In this document: positions 20,001 to 29,400 of the stretch, piece by piece
How positions within the stretch are numbered: position 1 is the first letter of the stretch
Layout: every line of letters begins with the position of its first letter
NCBI GenBank assembly: GCA_016191435.1
Contig: JACPOQ010000051.1
Location: 240,577-304,576, forward strand
Reading direction: 5' to 3'
Length of the DNA: 64,000 nucleotides
From: Chloroflexota bacterium
Lineage (GTDB): Bacteria; Chloroflexota; Dehalococcoidia; Tepidiformales; Tepidiformaceae
Position numbers and translations under genes: made by a program
Notes under the pieces: model-generated
What the model was told of the DNA's origin: nothing
The model's database searches: none
What the model saw: the letters and a program-made list of their open reading frames with translations, nothing else

Positions 20001-22133
20001 AACACCGGCGCGACGTTCGCGGTGACCTCGATCTCCGGCATCAACGCCGGGACCTCGGTCTGCCTCGGCGGGGACACGACCGTGCGTGCGGCGACGCCTG
20101 GCGTCATCACCGATGCGTTCGGCAATGTCGTTGGCCTCAAGCTGACCGTTAACCCGGCGCTGGGCTCCGCGCCCGCCGCGGGTACGCAGGTCTTCATCGC
20201 CACGGGCGTGCCGTTCGAAGGCCCGCTCAGCCTCATCGACATCTGCGACGCTGCCCCGGCAGCGAACAACTGCCTCGCGGGCTCGAACGGCGGCAACGCC
20301 GGCGCGGCCCTCGCCAACTCGCCGTCCGACGGCTCCACCTCGTTCACTCGCGACACGATGCTGCGAGACGGCGACGTGGATATGTGGGACGCGCCAATGC
20401 CGGAGACCCCGGTCTCGGTGAAGATCCGCGGGACAGGCTTCATCAAGCAGGTCCTGAAGCAGTCGGTGTACTACCTTGGCACGCCGAACGTTGCGGCGCG
20501 CGCCAATGGTGGCGACCAGACGTATCCGAACCCGTACTACATCACCAACATCCCCGGCTCGCCGTTCATCCCGGCGGTCGTGAGTGGCGGTGGGTTCCTC
20601 TGGGACAGCTGGGGCGATGATGGCCCCGGCGGTAATGGGTTGGGTGTCTACCAGTTCTGGCAGTCCGTGAAGCTGCCGTCGGCGATTTCGACCTCGCCGG
20701 TCCAGGTGACTTCGGTCGCCGCGTGGCCGGGTGGGGCGACGCTCTCGCCGCTGCCGACCTCCACGGCGATCACGCCGGTTGCCAATGGCAACCGCATCTT
20801 CGCCGTGGCCTCGACGGCCGGCCTGGCCGTCGGCCAGCCGATCGTGGTGGGCGCGACGTCGACGACCGTGTCGGCGATGGGCTCCATCCTGAACGGTGTT
20901 GGCGGCTTCCTCGGCTTCTACGTCGAGACTGCAGCCACGCTGCCGGCCGTGCCGGTGCTTGGTACGCCTGTGTACACCGTCCCGACGGGCGGCTCGAACG
21001 CCGGCGTGAACAGCCAGGGCATTGGCGACGCGACGGTCAGCACCACTGACCTCGCCGAGCTCAACGCAATCCGGGCCGCGTATGTGGACCCGACGATCTC
21101 CCGTGACATGGTCGTCTTCAGCGACAACCACGGCGAGTTCATGGTCATCGCTAATGGTGACTTCAAGACCGACCTCTCGGCCTGCGCGGCGAACACCCTC
21201 GGTGGTGGCAAGCAGTGCAAGCAGGGTGATGCGGTTGGCAAGGGCACCATCACCGCGACTGCCGATTACCCGGACTTCCGGGGCAAGCACTTCCCTGTGG
21301 CCTCCAACAACGTCGTCGTGACGTGGACCTGGGCCGGCTACAAGGACGTGACGGTTGAGAACGACCCTGCCGGCAACACGCAGTTCAAGTACGTGGTCTT
21401 CCACGCGCTGGACCGCGACGGCTTCTGCGCCCCGACGCCGGGCACGGGCATGGTGCTGCTGCACCCGGTCCTGAGCTCGGAAGACGCTGTCCGGACGGTC
21501 GGCCTCGTTGACCCGGTGGAGAACGTCGACTTCCTCATCGATAGCGGCGACGGCATCATCGTTCTCCGGAGCGGTGGCCAGGCCGGCATCAACGACGGCA
21601 AGCAGTTCGCGACGGGTATTCCTACCTACTCGACGCTGCTCAACGACCCGGCCTCGACAGGCATCATCGAGTTCCCGCTTTCGCCGCTTGCGGCCGCGGG
21701 TGCCGCCGATGAGTGTCAGGCCTGGGTGAAGATCTCGAACAGCCTGCTTGGCATCGTCGACGTGCTCGTCATCGCCAAGGATGACGAAGGCAACATCGGC
21801 TTTGACAAGATCATCGACCTCCAGGGGACAGCGTCGTTCACCTTGAACTTCCGCTGGAGCCTGATCACGTGGACCGGCGCCGATAAGGTCCCTGTCAGCG
21901 ATGCACTCGCGGGCAAGGGCGCCAACGATGCCGGCAACGACATCTCCGGGGAGGTGACAGCCGTCTACGGCTGGGACGCCCCGGGCCAGAACTGGCTCGG
22001 GTACTTCCCGAACGGTGTCAACGTCCCAGGCGCCAACGACCTGGTAACGCTCACGAACGGCGCGGCCTACTGGATTGCCATCAATGGGCCGGGCTCCGTC
22101 ACCTGGACGATCGCGACCAACGTCGGCAGCTAA
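17100..22133 (+). CDS. large secreted surface/S-layer-type protein (1677 aa)
   Basis: TTG start after GGAGAGG; TM/signal LGFLVALAALLVAMGAWWTSASA; DUF11-like adhesion repeats (SPATVGPGQTVTYTATLTLTSGA); C-terminal VTLTNGAAYWIAINGPGSVTWTI. Confidence 0.88.
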   Translation: MSIQPVHVAKSRRGQLGFLVALAALLVAMGAWWTSASATFPATTTAIAASPATVGPGQTVTYTATLTLTSGATTGGVSFQFPAVPGFVPTGITVPGGYTQGTCETNLLADGQLTGSECVSAAALTGGPTGTAYTFVVSGVASGAGPIAPVTATWADSDATTKTATTVGNVVIDATAGNSVSPVTALNAVGVAETFTFTLLANVTCASDTTNDSDVECTPADVGLTGGLTLLSGPTVADGDIGDPSTVSVTVINNSTGTGTVLLHLKQLNVDGNLVAAFDSAVGTKTYAVAELRHMGDTPDGNVGTIFRGDTFGGQDVVSNVRGSRHVVCSVQADTGIKTAPGATTEIAPVAIQIPLNLPNTNINVVPGGGYNGLQPVGPQSPTFTDPQIFTGNGDSLQSGGNGGLDGASCFSWVSTGAGDQEISVSYVGADGVTPFNVNWDTNANGNNETKTLDDANIGNGGVRVNRAIIKEWNVLENSTVTLSGGATGTVTGNGATGTITRNIVLTLNPATGQYVAPFVNISDVFNGSHVTRANNVITTPLAGVNWTAALSGCGSVSGDLAGTTALSGESVATNGTVINTPALAFSPLGSTNCTPGSTATITFTGSEPGPQGSGVGLTVTETVNFTFSVQVSQKKVLLAWVGQRIIIEADWRIPAGDLSDGDPVGVCPMEDGLQRSDAESNGFFDTTFIKGSGPGNFVAGLNDAPGTGKARVLLNGSDEAVVVDQDAFDSAQHNDGDSEDDIPLGPQDSCISRVLFESEDPGQVDIEAFVTRIHPNLTLAPDVQFGGQPIPNVTKRAFVIYYMKFESVKLSLVTQVSKGALHNATNADFGTPGAAGAFTAGNPWDVTKDDADGAADWNVSKDLLVRGRVSGWFVNENPSGRPQDATDPYNVLPENRWVMPIDWAMLAGGPKDNADGSTATGTAEQFRPYYDIMIDPSQTTWALGSYNGVGCPGVQSGSVTTNALLTNTGATFAVTSISGINAGTSVCLGGDTTVRAATPGVITDAFGNVVGLKLTVNPALGSAPAAGTQVFIATGVPFEGPLSLIDICDAAPAANNCLAGSNGGNAGAALANSPSDGSTSFTRDTMLRDGDVDMWDAPMPETPVSVKIRGTGFIKQVLKQSVYYLGTPNVAARANGGDQTYPNPYYITNIPGSPFIPAVVSGGGFLWDSWGDDGPGGNGLGVYQFWQSVKLPSAISTSPVQVTSVAAWPGGATLSPLPTSTAITPVANGNRIFAVASTAGLAVGQPIVVGATSTTVSAMGSILNGVGGFLGFYVETAATLPAVPVLGTPVYTVPTGGSNAGVNSQGIGDATVSTTDLAELNAIRAAYVDPTISRDMVVFSDNHGEFMVIANGDFKTDLSACAANTLGGGKQCKQGDAVGKGTITATADYPDFRGKHFPVASNNVVVTWTWAGYKDVTVENDPAGNTQFKYVVFHALDRDGFCAPTPGTGMVLLHPVLSSEDAVRTVGLVDPVENVDFLIDSGDGIIVLRSGGQAGINDGKQFATGIPTYSTLLNDPASTGIIEFPLSPLAAAGAADECQAWVKISNSLLGIVDVLVIAKDDEGNIGFDKIIDLQGTASFTLNFRWSLITWTGADKVPVSDALAGKGANDAGNDISGEVTAVYGWDAPGQNWLGYFPNGVNVPGANDLVTLTNGAAYWIAINGPGSVTWTIATNVGS

Positions 22134-22256
22134 CCCTGCCGGGCAACTCGCCAGGCGCTCCCTTCTCCGCTCGCGGGGAAGGGGGCGCCTGGACCGAGTC
22201 CCTCGCAAGGTGAGCCAAGGACAATGGCCGTAGACAGAGGAATGGAGCTAGCAAGC

Positions 22257-22844
22257 ATGACCAAAGTAATGAGGATGCTCGCCGGAGGCGGTCTTGCTGC
22301 GGTGTTCGGAGTGATGCTGCTCGGGTTCAGCGGGGCGTTCAGCGCCCATGAAGCCCGCGCGGAATCGCCTCCGAACCCGCCGTCCCGCTTTGCCGGTTCG
22401 GTCCTCGTCGATGGCGCCGCGCCTCCGGCGGGGACGTCTATCGAAGCGCGTGTCGGGAGCGCGACGTGCGGCGTAACCACGACGTTTAACGCGTCGGGGC
22501 AATCCCGCTACACGATCGATGTCCCCGCCCTGGACCCGGGGGCAACCCCGAACTGCGGTACGGATGGCGCTACGGTGACCTTCCTTATCGGCGGCAAGCA
22601 GGCAGCGCAGACGGGCAGTTGGGCGAACTACAAGCTCACCGAACTGAACCTGACGTACACGACGCCTCCGACGCCCACGCCGGCGGCATCGGCCAGCCCG
22701 TCGCCCACGCCGAAGCCCCCGGCGACGGGTAGCGGCACCGTGGGCAGCAGCGACTCGTCGCTGTCGTGGACGTTCGCGGCCCTCGGCCTCGGCGCCCTCG
22801 CCTTCGGCGTTGGCGGCGCGGTCGTCGCCCGCAAGCGCAGCTAA
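22257..22844 (+). CDS. secreted protein with Pro-rich stalk and C-terminal TM/basic tail (cell-wall-sorting-like)
   Basis: Signal peptide, TPPTPTPAASASPSPTPKPPATGSG stalk, then WTFAALGLGALAFGVGGAVVARKRS. Confidence 0.8.
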   Translation: MTKVMRMLAGGGLAAVFGVMLLGFSGAFSAHEARAESPPNPPSRFAGSVLVDGAAPPAGTSIEARVGSATCGVTTTFNASGQSRYTIDVPALDPGATPNCGTDGATVTFLIGGKQAAQTGSWANYKLTELNLTYTTPPTPTPAASASPSPTPKPPATGSGTVGSSDSSLSWTFAALGLGALAFGVGGAVVARKRS

Positions 22845-22864
22845 CCCGGCGCAGCAAACAACCG

Positions 22865-22891
22865 AAAGGGCCCCGGCAACGGGGCCTTTTT
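22865..22891 (+). terminator. rho-independent terminator
   Basis: GGCCCCG-GCAA-CGGGGCC followed by TTTTT. Confidence 0.9.
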
Positions 22892-23085
22892 GAGTTCCGA
22901 GTTCCGGGAAGTGCTGAGTGCTGAGTCCTGAGTGCTGAGGGCCGCCTGTCGAAGTGGAAGTAAGGGGGCGTGGGCGTATGGGGGATGAGATCACGCCCCA
23001 CGCCGCGACGCCGCCACGCCGTCACGCCCACACGCCGCCACGCGCCCACGCCGTCACGCCCCACGCATGCTATCCTGCCATCCCG

Positions 23086-23739
23086 ATGCCCGGCCGCACT
23101 CCCAGGCCACCGACCCGCGTGCTCATCGCCCGCCACGGCCAGACCGAGAGCAACCGGGATGGGCTCTTCTGCGGCCAATCGGAGACGCGCCTGACGGAGC
23201 TGGGCCGCTGCCAGGCAGAGGCGCTCTGCCGGCGCGTCGCCGCCGTCCCCATCGCCGCCGCCTACACCAGCGATTTGGCCCGCGCGATGGAGACGGCCGC
23301 GATCGTGCTCGAGGGCCGCGCCATCACGCCGCAGGTGGACCCGGACCTGCGCGAGATCCACTACGGGGAGTGGGAGCTGCAGAAGGAGCGCGCTATCTCC
23401 CGGCTGTCGCCTGAGCAGGTGCGCCTGATGCGTGCTGAGGACCCGCGCTGGCAGCCGCCGGGCGGCGAGACGCTCGCCGCCGTCCGGAAACGCACGTACG
23501 CGGCGCTGAAGCGTATCCTCCATCGCCACGAGCACGAGGCGGTGCTGCTCGTGAGCCACGGCACCGCGATCCACTGCCTCATCGCCGAGACGCTGGCCAT
23601 CGCCGAGACGCACACGCTCCGTCTCACGGTGGCGAACTGTGGCCTCTCGGAGGTGATCATCCGCGGCGGCAAGCCGGCCGTCAGCTACATCAACGATACC
23701 TCGCACCTCGCCGGCCTCGCCGTCACGGGGGCCGATTGA
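23086..23739 (+). CDS. histidine phosphatase family protein
   Basis: VLIARHGQTESNRDGLFCGQSETRLTELG...DPDLREIHYGEWEL...VLLVSHGTAIHCLI. Confidence 0.93.
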   Translation: MPGRTPRPPTRVLIARHGQTESNRDGLFCGQSETRLTELGRCQAEALCRRVAAVPIAAAYTSDLARAMETAAIVLEGRAITPQVDPDLREIHYGEWELQKERAISRLSPEQVRLMRAEDPRWQPPGGETLAAVRKRTYAALKRILHRHEHEAVLLVSHGTAIHCLIAETLAIAETHTLRLTVANCGLSEVIIRGGKPAVSYINDTSHLAGLAVTGAD

Positions 23740-23755
23740 CTGCGCAGGCGCGGCG

Positions 23756-24562
23756 ATGATCCCCGTCGGCGATACCGCGCGCTCGCGGAGCACCCCGTGG
23801 GTGACTTGGGTCATCATCGCCGTGACCGTAGGCGCGTTCCTGCGGATGCTCACCCTCAGCGACGCGCTCGCGCCCAACCCAGGCACCCAGCTCCAGCAGT
23901 TCGATGACCAGACGAACGGCATCTGCTACGGCTACCGCACGGCGCCGACCGCCCTCGACCGTTTCTACTGCCGCTGGTCGTTCCAGCCGCGGGAGTGGTT
24001 CGATGCGGCAAGCGGCAAGACGTTGCCGCCCGCCGATTCGCGTGTGGCCGTGTTGTTGACTATTGTGACGGCGATCTTCCTCCACGCCGGCTGGCTGCAC
24101 ATCCTGGGGAACATGCTCTTCCTCTGGGTCTTCGGCGATAACGTCGAGGACCGCATGGGGCACTTCGGCTACCTGCTGTTCTATCTCGTCGCGGGAGTGG
24201 TCGCGGGGCTGACGCAGGCGTTCATCAACCCGGATTCGGTGACGCCCGTGGTGGGTGCAAGCGGCGCGATCGCGGGCGTGCTCGGGGCCTATATCATCTG
24301 GTTCCCGCGCGCGACGGTGCGGGTGATCATCCCGTTTTTCATCCTGATCTTCATCCCCCTGCCCGTGCCGGCCGTCGTGATGATCGGGCTCTGGTTCCTG
24401 CAGAACCTGCTCTCGGGAGTTGCGACGCTCGGGAACGTCAACGCCCCCGATGCGGGGGTGGCGTTCTTCGCGCACATCGGCGGGTTCGTGTTCGGGGCGG
24501 CGCTGGTGCTGCTCGTCCTGAAACCCCTCGGCCGCGGCGCCCCCCGCTGGCCCGAGCGCTGA
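23756..24562 (+). CDS. rhomboid family intramembrane serine protease
   Basis: FLHAGWLHILGNMLFLWVFGDNVEDRMG...VVGASGAIAGVLGAY (GASG catalytic)...FFAHIGGFVFG. Confidence 0.95.
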   Translation: MIPVGDTARSRSTPWVTWVIIAVTVGAFLRMLTLSDALAPNPGTQLQQFDDQTNGICYGYRTAPTALDRFYCRWSFQPREWFDAASGKTLPPADSRVAVLLTIVTAIFLHAGWLHILGNMLFLWVFGDNVEDRMGHFGYLLFYLVAGVVAGLTQAFINPDSVTPVVGASGAIAGVLGAYIIWFPRATVRVIIPFFILIFIPLPVPAVVMIGLWFLQNLLSGVATLGNVNAPDAGVAFFAHIGGFVFGAALVLLVLKPLGRGAPRWPER

Positions 24563-24601
24563 CGCCAGCAGACGCACAGCGCCACCGGGCGGGCCATCAG
24601 C

Positions 24602-24624
24602 ACCGCGCGAATGAGCAAGCGGCC
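24602..24624 (-). repeat. dispersed repeat copy B (degenerate)
   Basis: ACCGCGCGAATGAGCAAGCGGCC, reverse-complement match to the copy A core with few mismatches. Confidence 0.6.
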
Positions 24625-24642
24625 TCAATCGAACTTGAGGCG

Positions 24643-25011
24643 CTATGCCCCCGGGTCGCCCCAATCGCTCAGGAACTCGACGCGGTTAGCGATGTCGCGC
24701 CCGTCCAGTGTCCGCGCGAGGCGCTCGAGTCGTCGAATCGTCTCTCCGATGCCGAGCGACTGCTGTATGCCGATGACGATCCCCCCGTGGGTTTCGGCCG
24801 ATCGGAGAAAGGCCGCGTGCAGCCGAAGGAAGTCCGCGCGGTTGAACGTGACGAAGCACCGCCCAGATTCCGTTGAGTAGCGAAGTTGCGCTTCGTCGCT
24901 AAGCCCGAGCCGAGCGTGTGCCTGGACTGACTCTGCATCGATGCCCAGCCGCCGGAGACCCGCGAGGACGGCACCGGACATACTGTCCTCGTCGAAAAGG
25001 AAGGCCAGCAC
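24643..25011 (-). CDS. DUF5615 PIN-like toxin
   Basis: MLAFLFDEDSMSGAVLAGLRRLGIDAESVQAH...CFVTFNRADFLRLH...GGIVIGIQQSLGIGETIRRLERLARTLDGRDIANRVEFL. Confidence 0.85.
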   Translation of the reverse strand: MLAFLFDEDSMSGAVLAGLRRLGIDAESVQAHARLGLSDEAQLRYSTESGRCFVTFNRADFLRLHAAFLRSAETHGGIVIGIQQSLGIGETIRRLERLARTLDGRDIANRVEFLSDWGDPGA

Positions 25012-25335
25012 CTAATCGCGGCGCTGCGCGGCCGTGGCCTGGGGCGAACGCCTATACTCGGCCTCCAGCCGCTCGCCCTCCCGCTCGTCTTCGGCGATGC
25101 GCGCATCGATGGCGGGCCGGTTGGCCAGGTAATAGGCGATGGCGGCGTGCATGTGGCTGAGCGGGATGTGGGGGAACTCTTCGTGCAACTGCTCGGCGCT
25201 CATGCCGCCGTTGTAGTAGATGGCCACGGCCTGCACCGTCATCCCTGTCCCGGCGATGCACGGCTTGCCCCCGTGCAGGTCCGCCCGGGAGTAGATGAGC
25301 GTGCCGATATCGACGGGCGAACCAGTGGCGGCCAT
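25012..25335 (-). CDS. DUF433 antitoxin partner
   Basis: DIGTLIYSRADLHGGKPCIAGTGMTVQAVAIYYNGGMSAEQLHEEFPHIPLSHMHAAIAYYLANR; adjacent to DUF5615. Confidence 0.88.
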   Translation of the reverse strand: MAATGSPVDIGTLIYSRADLHGGKPCIAGTGMTVQAVAIYYNGGMSAEQLHEEFPHIPLSHMHAAIAYYLANRPAIDARIAEDEREGERLEAEYRRSPQATAAQRRD

Positions 25336-25363
25336 GCAAGCAGCATACCAGCCCCGGCGCGTG

Positions 25364-25393
25364 ACGGAACCGCGCGCGTAAGCAAGCGGCCAA
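25364..25393 (-). repeat. dispersed repeat copy C
   Basis: ACGGAACCGCGCGCGTAAGCAAGCGGCCAA. Confidence 0.85.
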
Positions 25394-25496
25394 TCACGGA
25401 CTCCAACTGACACCGCCCCGGGCCTGCCCGCCGAGCGTCCAACGGCGGCCTCTCGCCCTTCATGGATTCTTGGGCGGCATGTGCTTCAATACACGC

Positions 25497-25766
25497 ATGG
25501 GAATCTCATTGTTTGCGCAGCTCGGCCTGCCGATCCTCATGGCCGTCGGCGCCGTGATGGCCTGGCGCATCAGCAAGCGCGAAAACGTCCGCGACAGCAA
25601 GCCCTCCGAATGGAAGGACGACTCGCTCGACGACTGGCGGCGCCAGCGTGACGCCGCGATCGAAGCCGAGCGCCAGGCGCGGCTGGCGAACCCGGGCGCC
25701 ACGCACGAGGGCGGCGAACGCGATGCCGAAGGCGACGTGAAGCGCCACCAGCGCCTCGGGGGATAG
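25497..25766 (+). CDS. small membrane-anchored hypothetical protein
   Basis: MGISLFAQLGLPILMAVGAVMAWRISKRENVRDSKPSEWKDDSLDDWRRQRDAAIEAERQARLA... Confidence 0.65.
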   Translation: MGISLFAQLGLPILMAVGAVMAWRISKRENVRDSKPSEWKDDSLDDWRRQRDAAIEAERQARLANPGATHEGGERDAEGDVKRHQRLGG

Positions 25767-25926
25767 CCAGGGGGCTCGGGGCTGAGGGGCGGAGGGGTGA
25801 AGGGGCCGCGACGGCGCCAGCCGGTCCTGGCGCCCGATCGACTCGGAACTCGGAACGCGGAACTCCTCTGCTACCATGGTCGTTCATCCCTTGCGGCGCT
25901 TCGCCCTCCGGGAGGAATCGAGCCCT

Positions 25927-27834
25927 ATGACCGCGACCATTGACGAGTTGCTTACGCGCGTTTCGAAGCCCGCCCGCTACACCGGCGGCGAGTGGAACAG
26001 CATTACCAAGGACTGGCGCACGGCCACGCTTCGTGTCGCTTTCGCCTACCCGGACGCCTACGACATCGGCATGTCGAACATGGGCATTGGCATCCTCTAC
26101 GACATCCTCAACAAGATCGATGACGTCACCGCGGAGCGCGTGTATGCGCCGTGGGAGGACATGGAGGCGGAGATCCGCCGTGAGGGCCTGCTCCTCTGGA
26201 GCCTCGAAAACCGCCGCCCGTTGCGCGATTTCGACATCCTCGGGTTCACACTCCAGTACGAGCTCACCTATTCGAACATCCTCAACATGCTCGATCTCGG
26301 CGGTATCCCGGTGTTCGCCGGCCAGCGCACCGATGACCATCCGCTGGTCATCGCCGGGGGCAGCGGCGCCTTCAACCCGGAGCCGCTGGCGCCCTTCATC
26401 GACGCGTTCTTCCTCGGTGAAGGCGAAGACGCCGTGGTCGAGCTGGTCGACCGGTTGCGCGAGTGGAAGCGCGCCGGCACGCCGCGGGCGGAGCGCCTGC
26501 GCGAGCTGCTGACCATGCCGGGCGTGTATGTGCCGTCCTTCTACGAGGCTCGCTACGACGATGCCGGCCACTTCGCCGCGCTCGAGCCGCTCGTGCCCGG
26601 CGCGCCGCGCACCATCACGCGCCGCATCGTCGAGGTGCTGCCGCCGCCGCTCGTGAAGCCCATCGTCCCGTTCCTGCAGACGATCCATGACCGTGCCGCG
26701 GTCGAAATCCAGCGCGGCTGCACCCAGGGCTGCCGCTTCTGCCAGGCGGGCATGATCTACCGTCCCACGCGGGAGCGCAGCCCCGAAGAGGTCGTCGAAG
26801 CCGCCCGTGCGCTGATGGCGAACACGGGCTACGACGAGCTGTCGCTACTTTCACTCAGCACCACCGACCACAGCCAGATCGTGCCCATGATCGAGGGCCT
26901 CACCTCCACCTTCCCCGAGCTGAAGGTCGGCATCCCCAGCACGCGCGTCGATAGCTTCTCGGTCGATGTCGCGAACGCTGTGGCGAAGGGCAAGCGCCAC
27001 ACGCTCACGCTCGCGCCGGAGGCCGGGAGCCAGCGGCTGCGCAACGCCATCAACAAGCTCGTGAGCGAAGACGACCTCCTCGGCGCGGCCGAAAACGCCT
27101 TTGAACGCGGCTGGACAGGCGTGAAGATGTACTTCATGGTCGGGCTGCCCACCGAGACGATGGAGGATGTGGCGGGCATCATCGAGATGGGCCAAAAGGT
27201 GAAGGCCATCGGGCGGCGCCACATGGGCGGCCGTGCGCGGGTGCGTGTGAGCACGAGCAATCACGTGCCGAAGGCGCATACGCCCTTCCAGTGGGCGCGC
27301 CAGGACACCGCCGAAGAGTTGCTCCCCAAGCATCAGCTCCTGCGCGACGGTTGCCGCGCTTCGGGCGTCGAGTTCAGCTGGAACGACCCGCGCGACAGCT
27401 TCCTCGAATCGGTGCTCAGCCGCGGCGATCGGCGCGTTGGCCAGGCCATCTACGAAGCCTGGCGGCACGGCGCGAAGTTCGACGCCTGGAGCGAGTATTT
27501 CCAGGACGCGACCTGGCGGACGGCGTTCGAAACCGTTGGCGTCGACCCCCACTGGTTCGCGCACCGTGAGGCCGACACGCGGGAGCCGCTGCCCTGGGAC
27601 CACATCGATTGCGGCGTAACGAAGAGCTACTTGCGCGGCCAGTGGCGCGATGTGCACAACACGCACACCGTCGCCGATTGCCACCACGGCGCCTGCAACG
27701 TCTGCGGCATGCAGAGTTTCGACGCGCTCAATGGCGAAAAGGGCGTGCGCGACTGCACGGTGAAGCTGGGCAAGCTCGTCGAGCTCCGCCGCGGCGCCCG
27801 CAAGTACGAGGGCGAGGCGCTGGAGCTGGTGTAG
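25927..27834 (+). CDS. TIGR03960-type B12-binding/radical SAM protein
   Basis: AYPDAYDIGMSNMGIGILYDILN...EIQRGCTQGCRFCQAGMIYRPTRERSPEEVVEAARALM...KMYFMVGLPTET. Confidence 0.93.
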   Translation: MTATIDELLTRVSKPARYTGGEWNSITKDWRTATLRVAFAYPDAYDIGMSNMGIGILYDILNKIDDVTAERVYAPWEDMEAEIRREGLLLWSLENRRPLRDFDILGFTLQYELTYSNILNMLDLGGIPVFAGQRTDDHPLVIAGGSGAFNPEPLAPFIDAFFLGEGEDAVVELVDRLREWKRAGTPRAERLRELLTMPGVYVPSFYEARYDDAGHFAALEPLVPGAPRTITRRIVEVLPPPLVKPIVPFLQTIHDRAAVEIQRGCTQGCRFCQAGMIYRPTRERSPEEVVEAARALMANTGYDELSLLSLSTTDHSQIVPMIEGLTSTFPELKVGIPSTRVDSFSVDVANAVAKGKRHTLTLAPEAGSQRLRNAINKLVSEDDLLGAAENAFERGWTGVKMYFMVGLPTETMEDVAGIIEMGQKVKAIGRRHMGGRARVRVSTSNHVPKAHTPFQWARQDTAEELLPKHQLLRDGCRASGVEFSWNDPRDSFLESVLSRGDRRVGQAIYEAWRHGAKFDAWSEYFQDATWRTAFETVGVDPHWFAHREADTREPLPWDHIDCGVTKSYLRGQWRDVHNTHTVADCHHGACNVCGMQSFDALNGEKGVRDCTVKLGKLVELRRGARKYEGEALELV

Positions 27835-27968
27835 CGGCGCCGGCCGGCGCCCGGTCACGGCTGGAGTCCCGGCCATTGGCGAATGGCCAATCGCTAATGG
27901 CCATACTGCTTGCACACGCTTGAGATATCCTGCAAGGTACGGGTGGCGGGTGCCGGAGTTCGGCTCCC

Positions 27969-28934
27969 ATGGACGCAGGCTGGCGCCGCACGCGTGCGGG
28001 TCTCGTGTTGCTGATCGTGCTGTCGGCATCGTTGTTCTCCGCGGCGCGCGTTTCCCCCGGCGAGCAGGTGGAACGAGTCGCGGCTAGCAATCCATCGTCC
28101 CTCGTGACCCCAAGCACGGTCATCGAAGTGAGCGCCACGGGCGGCGAGCCCGCGCCGGCCGAGCCACGTACGCTCACGCCCGGCGAAGACGATGCCCTGC
28201 GCCAGGCCGTCGAGGATGCACTTGGCGGCGACATCGCGCACTACGGCGTGGCCGTCCGGCGGCTCGGCGATGGCGCCGGCATCGAGATTGGTGCGGAGCG
28301 CGTTTTCTATGCCGCGAGCCTGTTCAAGCTTGCAGTGCTGTACGAGACCGAGTTGCGCGCAGCCACCGGCGACCTCGACCTCGACGGCCCCCTGCATCTG
28401 ACAGATGCCGACTTCGAAGAGGATCTCGGCACGGCAGGGCTGCTCGACCTGGATGGCGCCGGCGCCATCCCCATCCGTTCGGCGCTCAATGCCATGATCA
28501 CCCACTCCGATAACGCGACGGCGGTGGCGCTGCTCCACCTCAACGGCGGCGCCGCCATCGACCAGACCCTCGCCGGGCTCGGCCTGGCGGACACTTCGGT
28601 GAACACTACCGACCTCCCGACGACGGCGCGCGACATGGCGCGGCTGATGGCGGCGATTGTCCGCGGCGATGGCGTCACCGGCGCCGGCCGGGACGAAATG
28701 CGCGACCTGCTCCTCGGCCAGGAGACGCGCTCGGGCATCCCCGCCGGCATCCCGGCCCGCGTGGCGGTGGGCAACAAGACCGGCACCTGGGAGGGCGCCA
28801 CGCACGACGTCGCCTTCGTCGAGGCGCCGGGCGGGACGTATGTCATTGCGGTGCTCTCGGACCGGGGCTGGGACTGGGCGCCGATCGCGCGCGTCAGCCA
28901 GGCGGTGTACGAGGTGCTCTCGGGCGGCGGGTAG
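27969..28934 (+). CDS. serine hydrolase (class A beta-lactamase-like)
   Basis: YAASLFKLAVLYETE (SxxK), HSDNATAVALL (SDN), GNKTGTWEGATHDVAFV (KTG). Confidence 0.92.
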   Translation: MDAGWRRTRAGLVLLIVLSASLFSAARVSPGEQVERVAASNPSSLVTPSTVIEVSATGGEPAPAEPRTLTPGEDDALRQAVEDALGGDIAHYGVAVRRLGDGAGIEIGAERVFYAASLFKLAVLYETELRAATGDLDLDGPLHLTDADFEEDLGTAGLLDLDGAGAIPIRSALNAMITHSDNATAVALLHLNGGAAIDQTLAGLGLADTSVNTTDLPTTARDMARLMAAIVRGDGVTGAGRDEMRDLLLGQETRSGIPAGIPARVAVGNKTGTWEGATHDVAFVEAPGGTYVIAVLSDRGWDWAPIARVSQAVYEVLSGGG

Positions 28935-28994
28935 TGGCGAAGAGGCTGAGAGGCTTGGGGACTCACGGGCTCGCGAACTGCGACACGGCGACCG

Positions 28995-29261
28995 CTACCT
29001 CCCGTTCGGCCGTTCGTACCGGACCATCAGGATTCGCTCGGGCCGCTTCTTGTTGACGAGCCATGTAAGGAGGGCGAACGAAATCTCCACGAACCCGCTG
29101 GCCAAGGTCCCGCCGCCCCCGCCCCCGTTGACCGGCAATTTGCCCGGCCGCGTCCGCTTCTCGACGACGATCCAGCCGTCCTCCCACATCTTCGCGCGAC
29201 CGCGCTCGAACTCCTTCGGGTGGAAGTATTCCTGCCACTTCGACTCGATCCTGGCGCCCAC
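28995..29261 (-). CDS. hypothetical protein
   Basis: MGARIESKWQEYFHPKEFERGRAKMWEDGWIVVEKRTRPGKLPVNGGGGGGTLASGFVEISFALLTWLVNKKRPERILMVRYERPNGR. Confidence 0.6.
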   Translation of the reverse strand: MGARIESKWQEYFHPKEFERGRAKMWEDGWIVVEKRTRPGKLPVNGGGGGGTLASGFVEISFALLTWLVNKKRPERILMVRYERPNGR

Positions 29262-29291
29262 GCTCGATCCTTCCGCCGTCGAATCATACGG

Positions 29292-29358
29292 CCTCAGCCC
29301 CTCAGTCCCTCAGCCCCTCAGCCCCTCAGTCCCTCAGCCCCTCAGTCCCTCAGCCCCT
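29292..29358. repeat. 8-bp tandem repeat CTCAG(C/T)CC
   Basis: cctcagcccctcagtccctcagcccctcagcccctcagtccctcagcccctcagtccctcagcccc. Confidence 0.95.
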
Positions 29359-29400
29359 GCACTCTAGACACTGGCCGCTGGCTTCGCCACGCTGGCAGAT

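Noticed and set aside
16467-22208. 1913-aa minus-strand ORF
   Set aside because: Antisense shadow of the 1677-aa surface-protein gene; the + frame has signal peptide, RBS and family features, while the minus frame is Arg/Val/Asp-rich as expected from complementary GC-rich codons.
29292-29358. CRISPR array
   Set aside because: 8-bp tandem microsatellite without spacers; no cas genes in the window.
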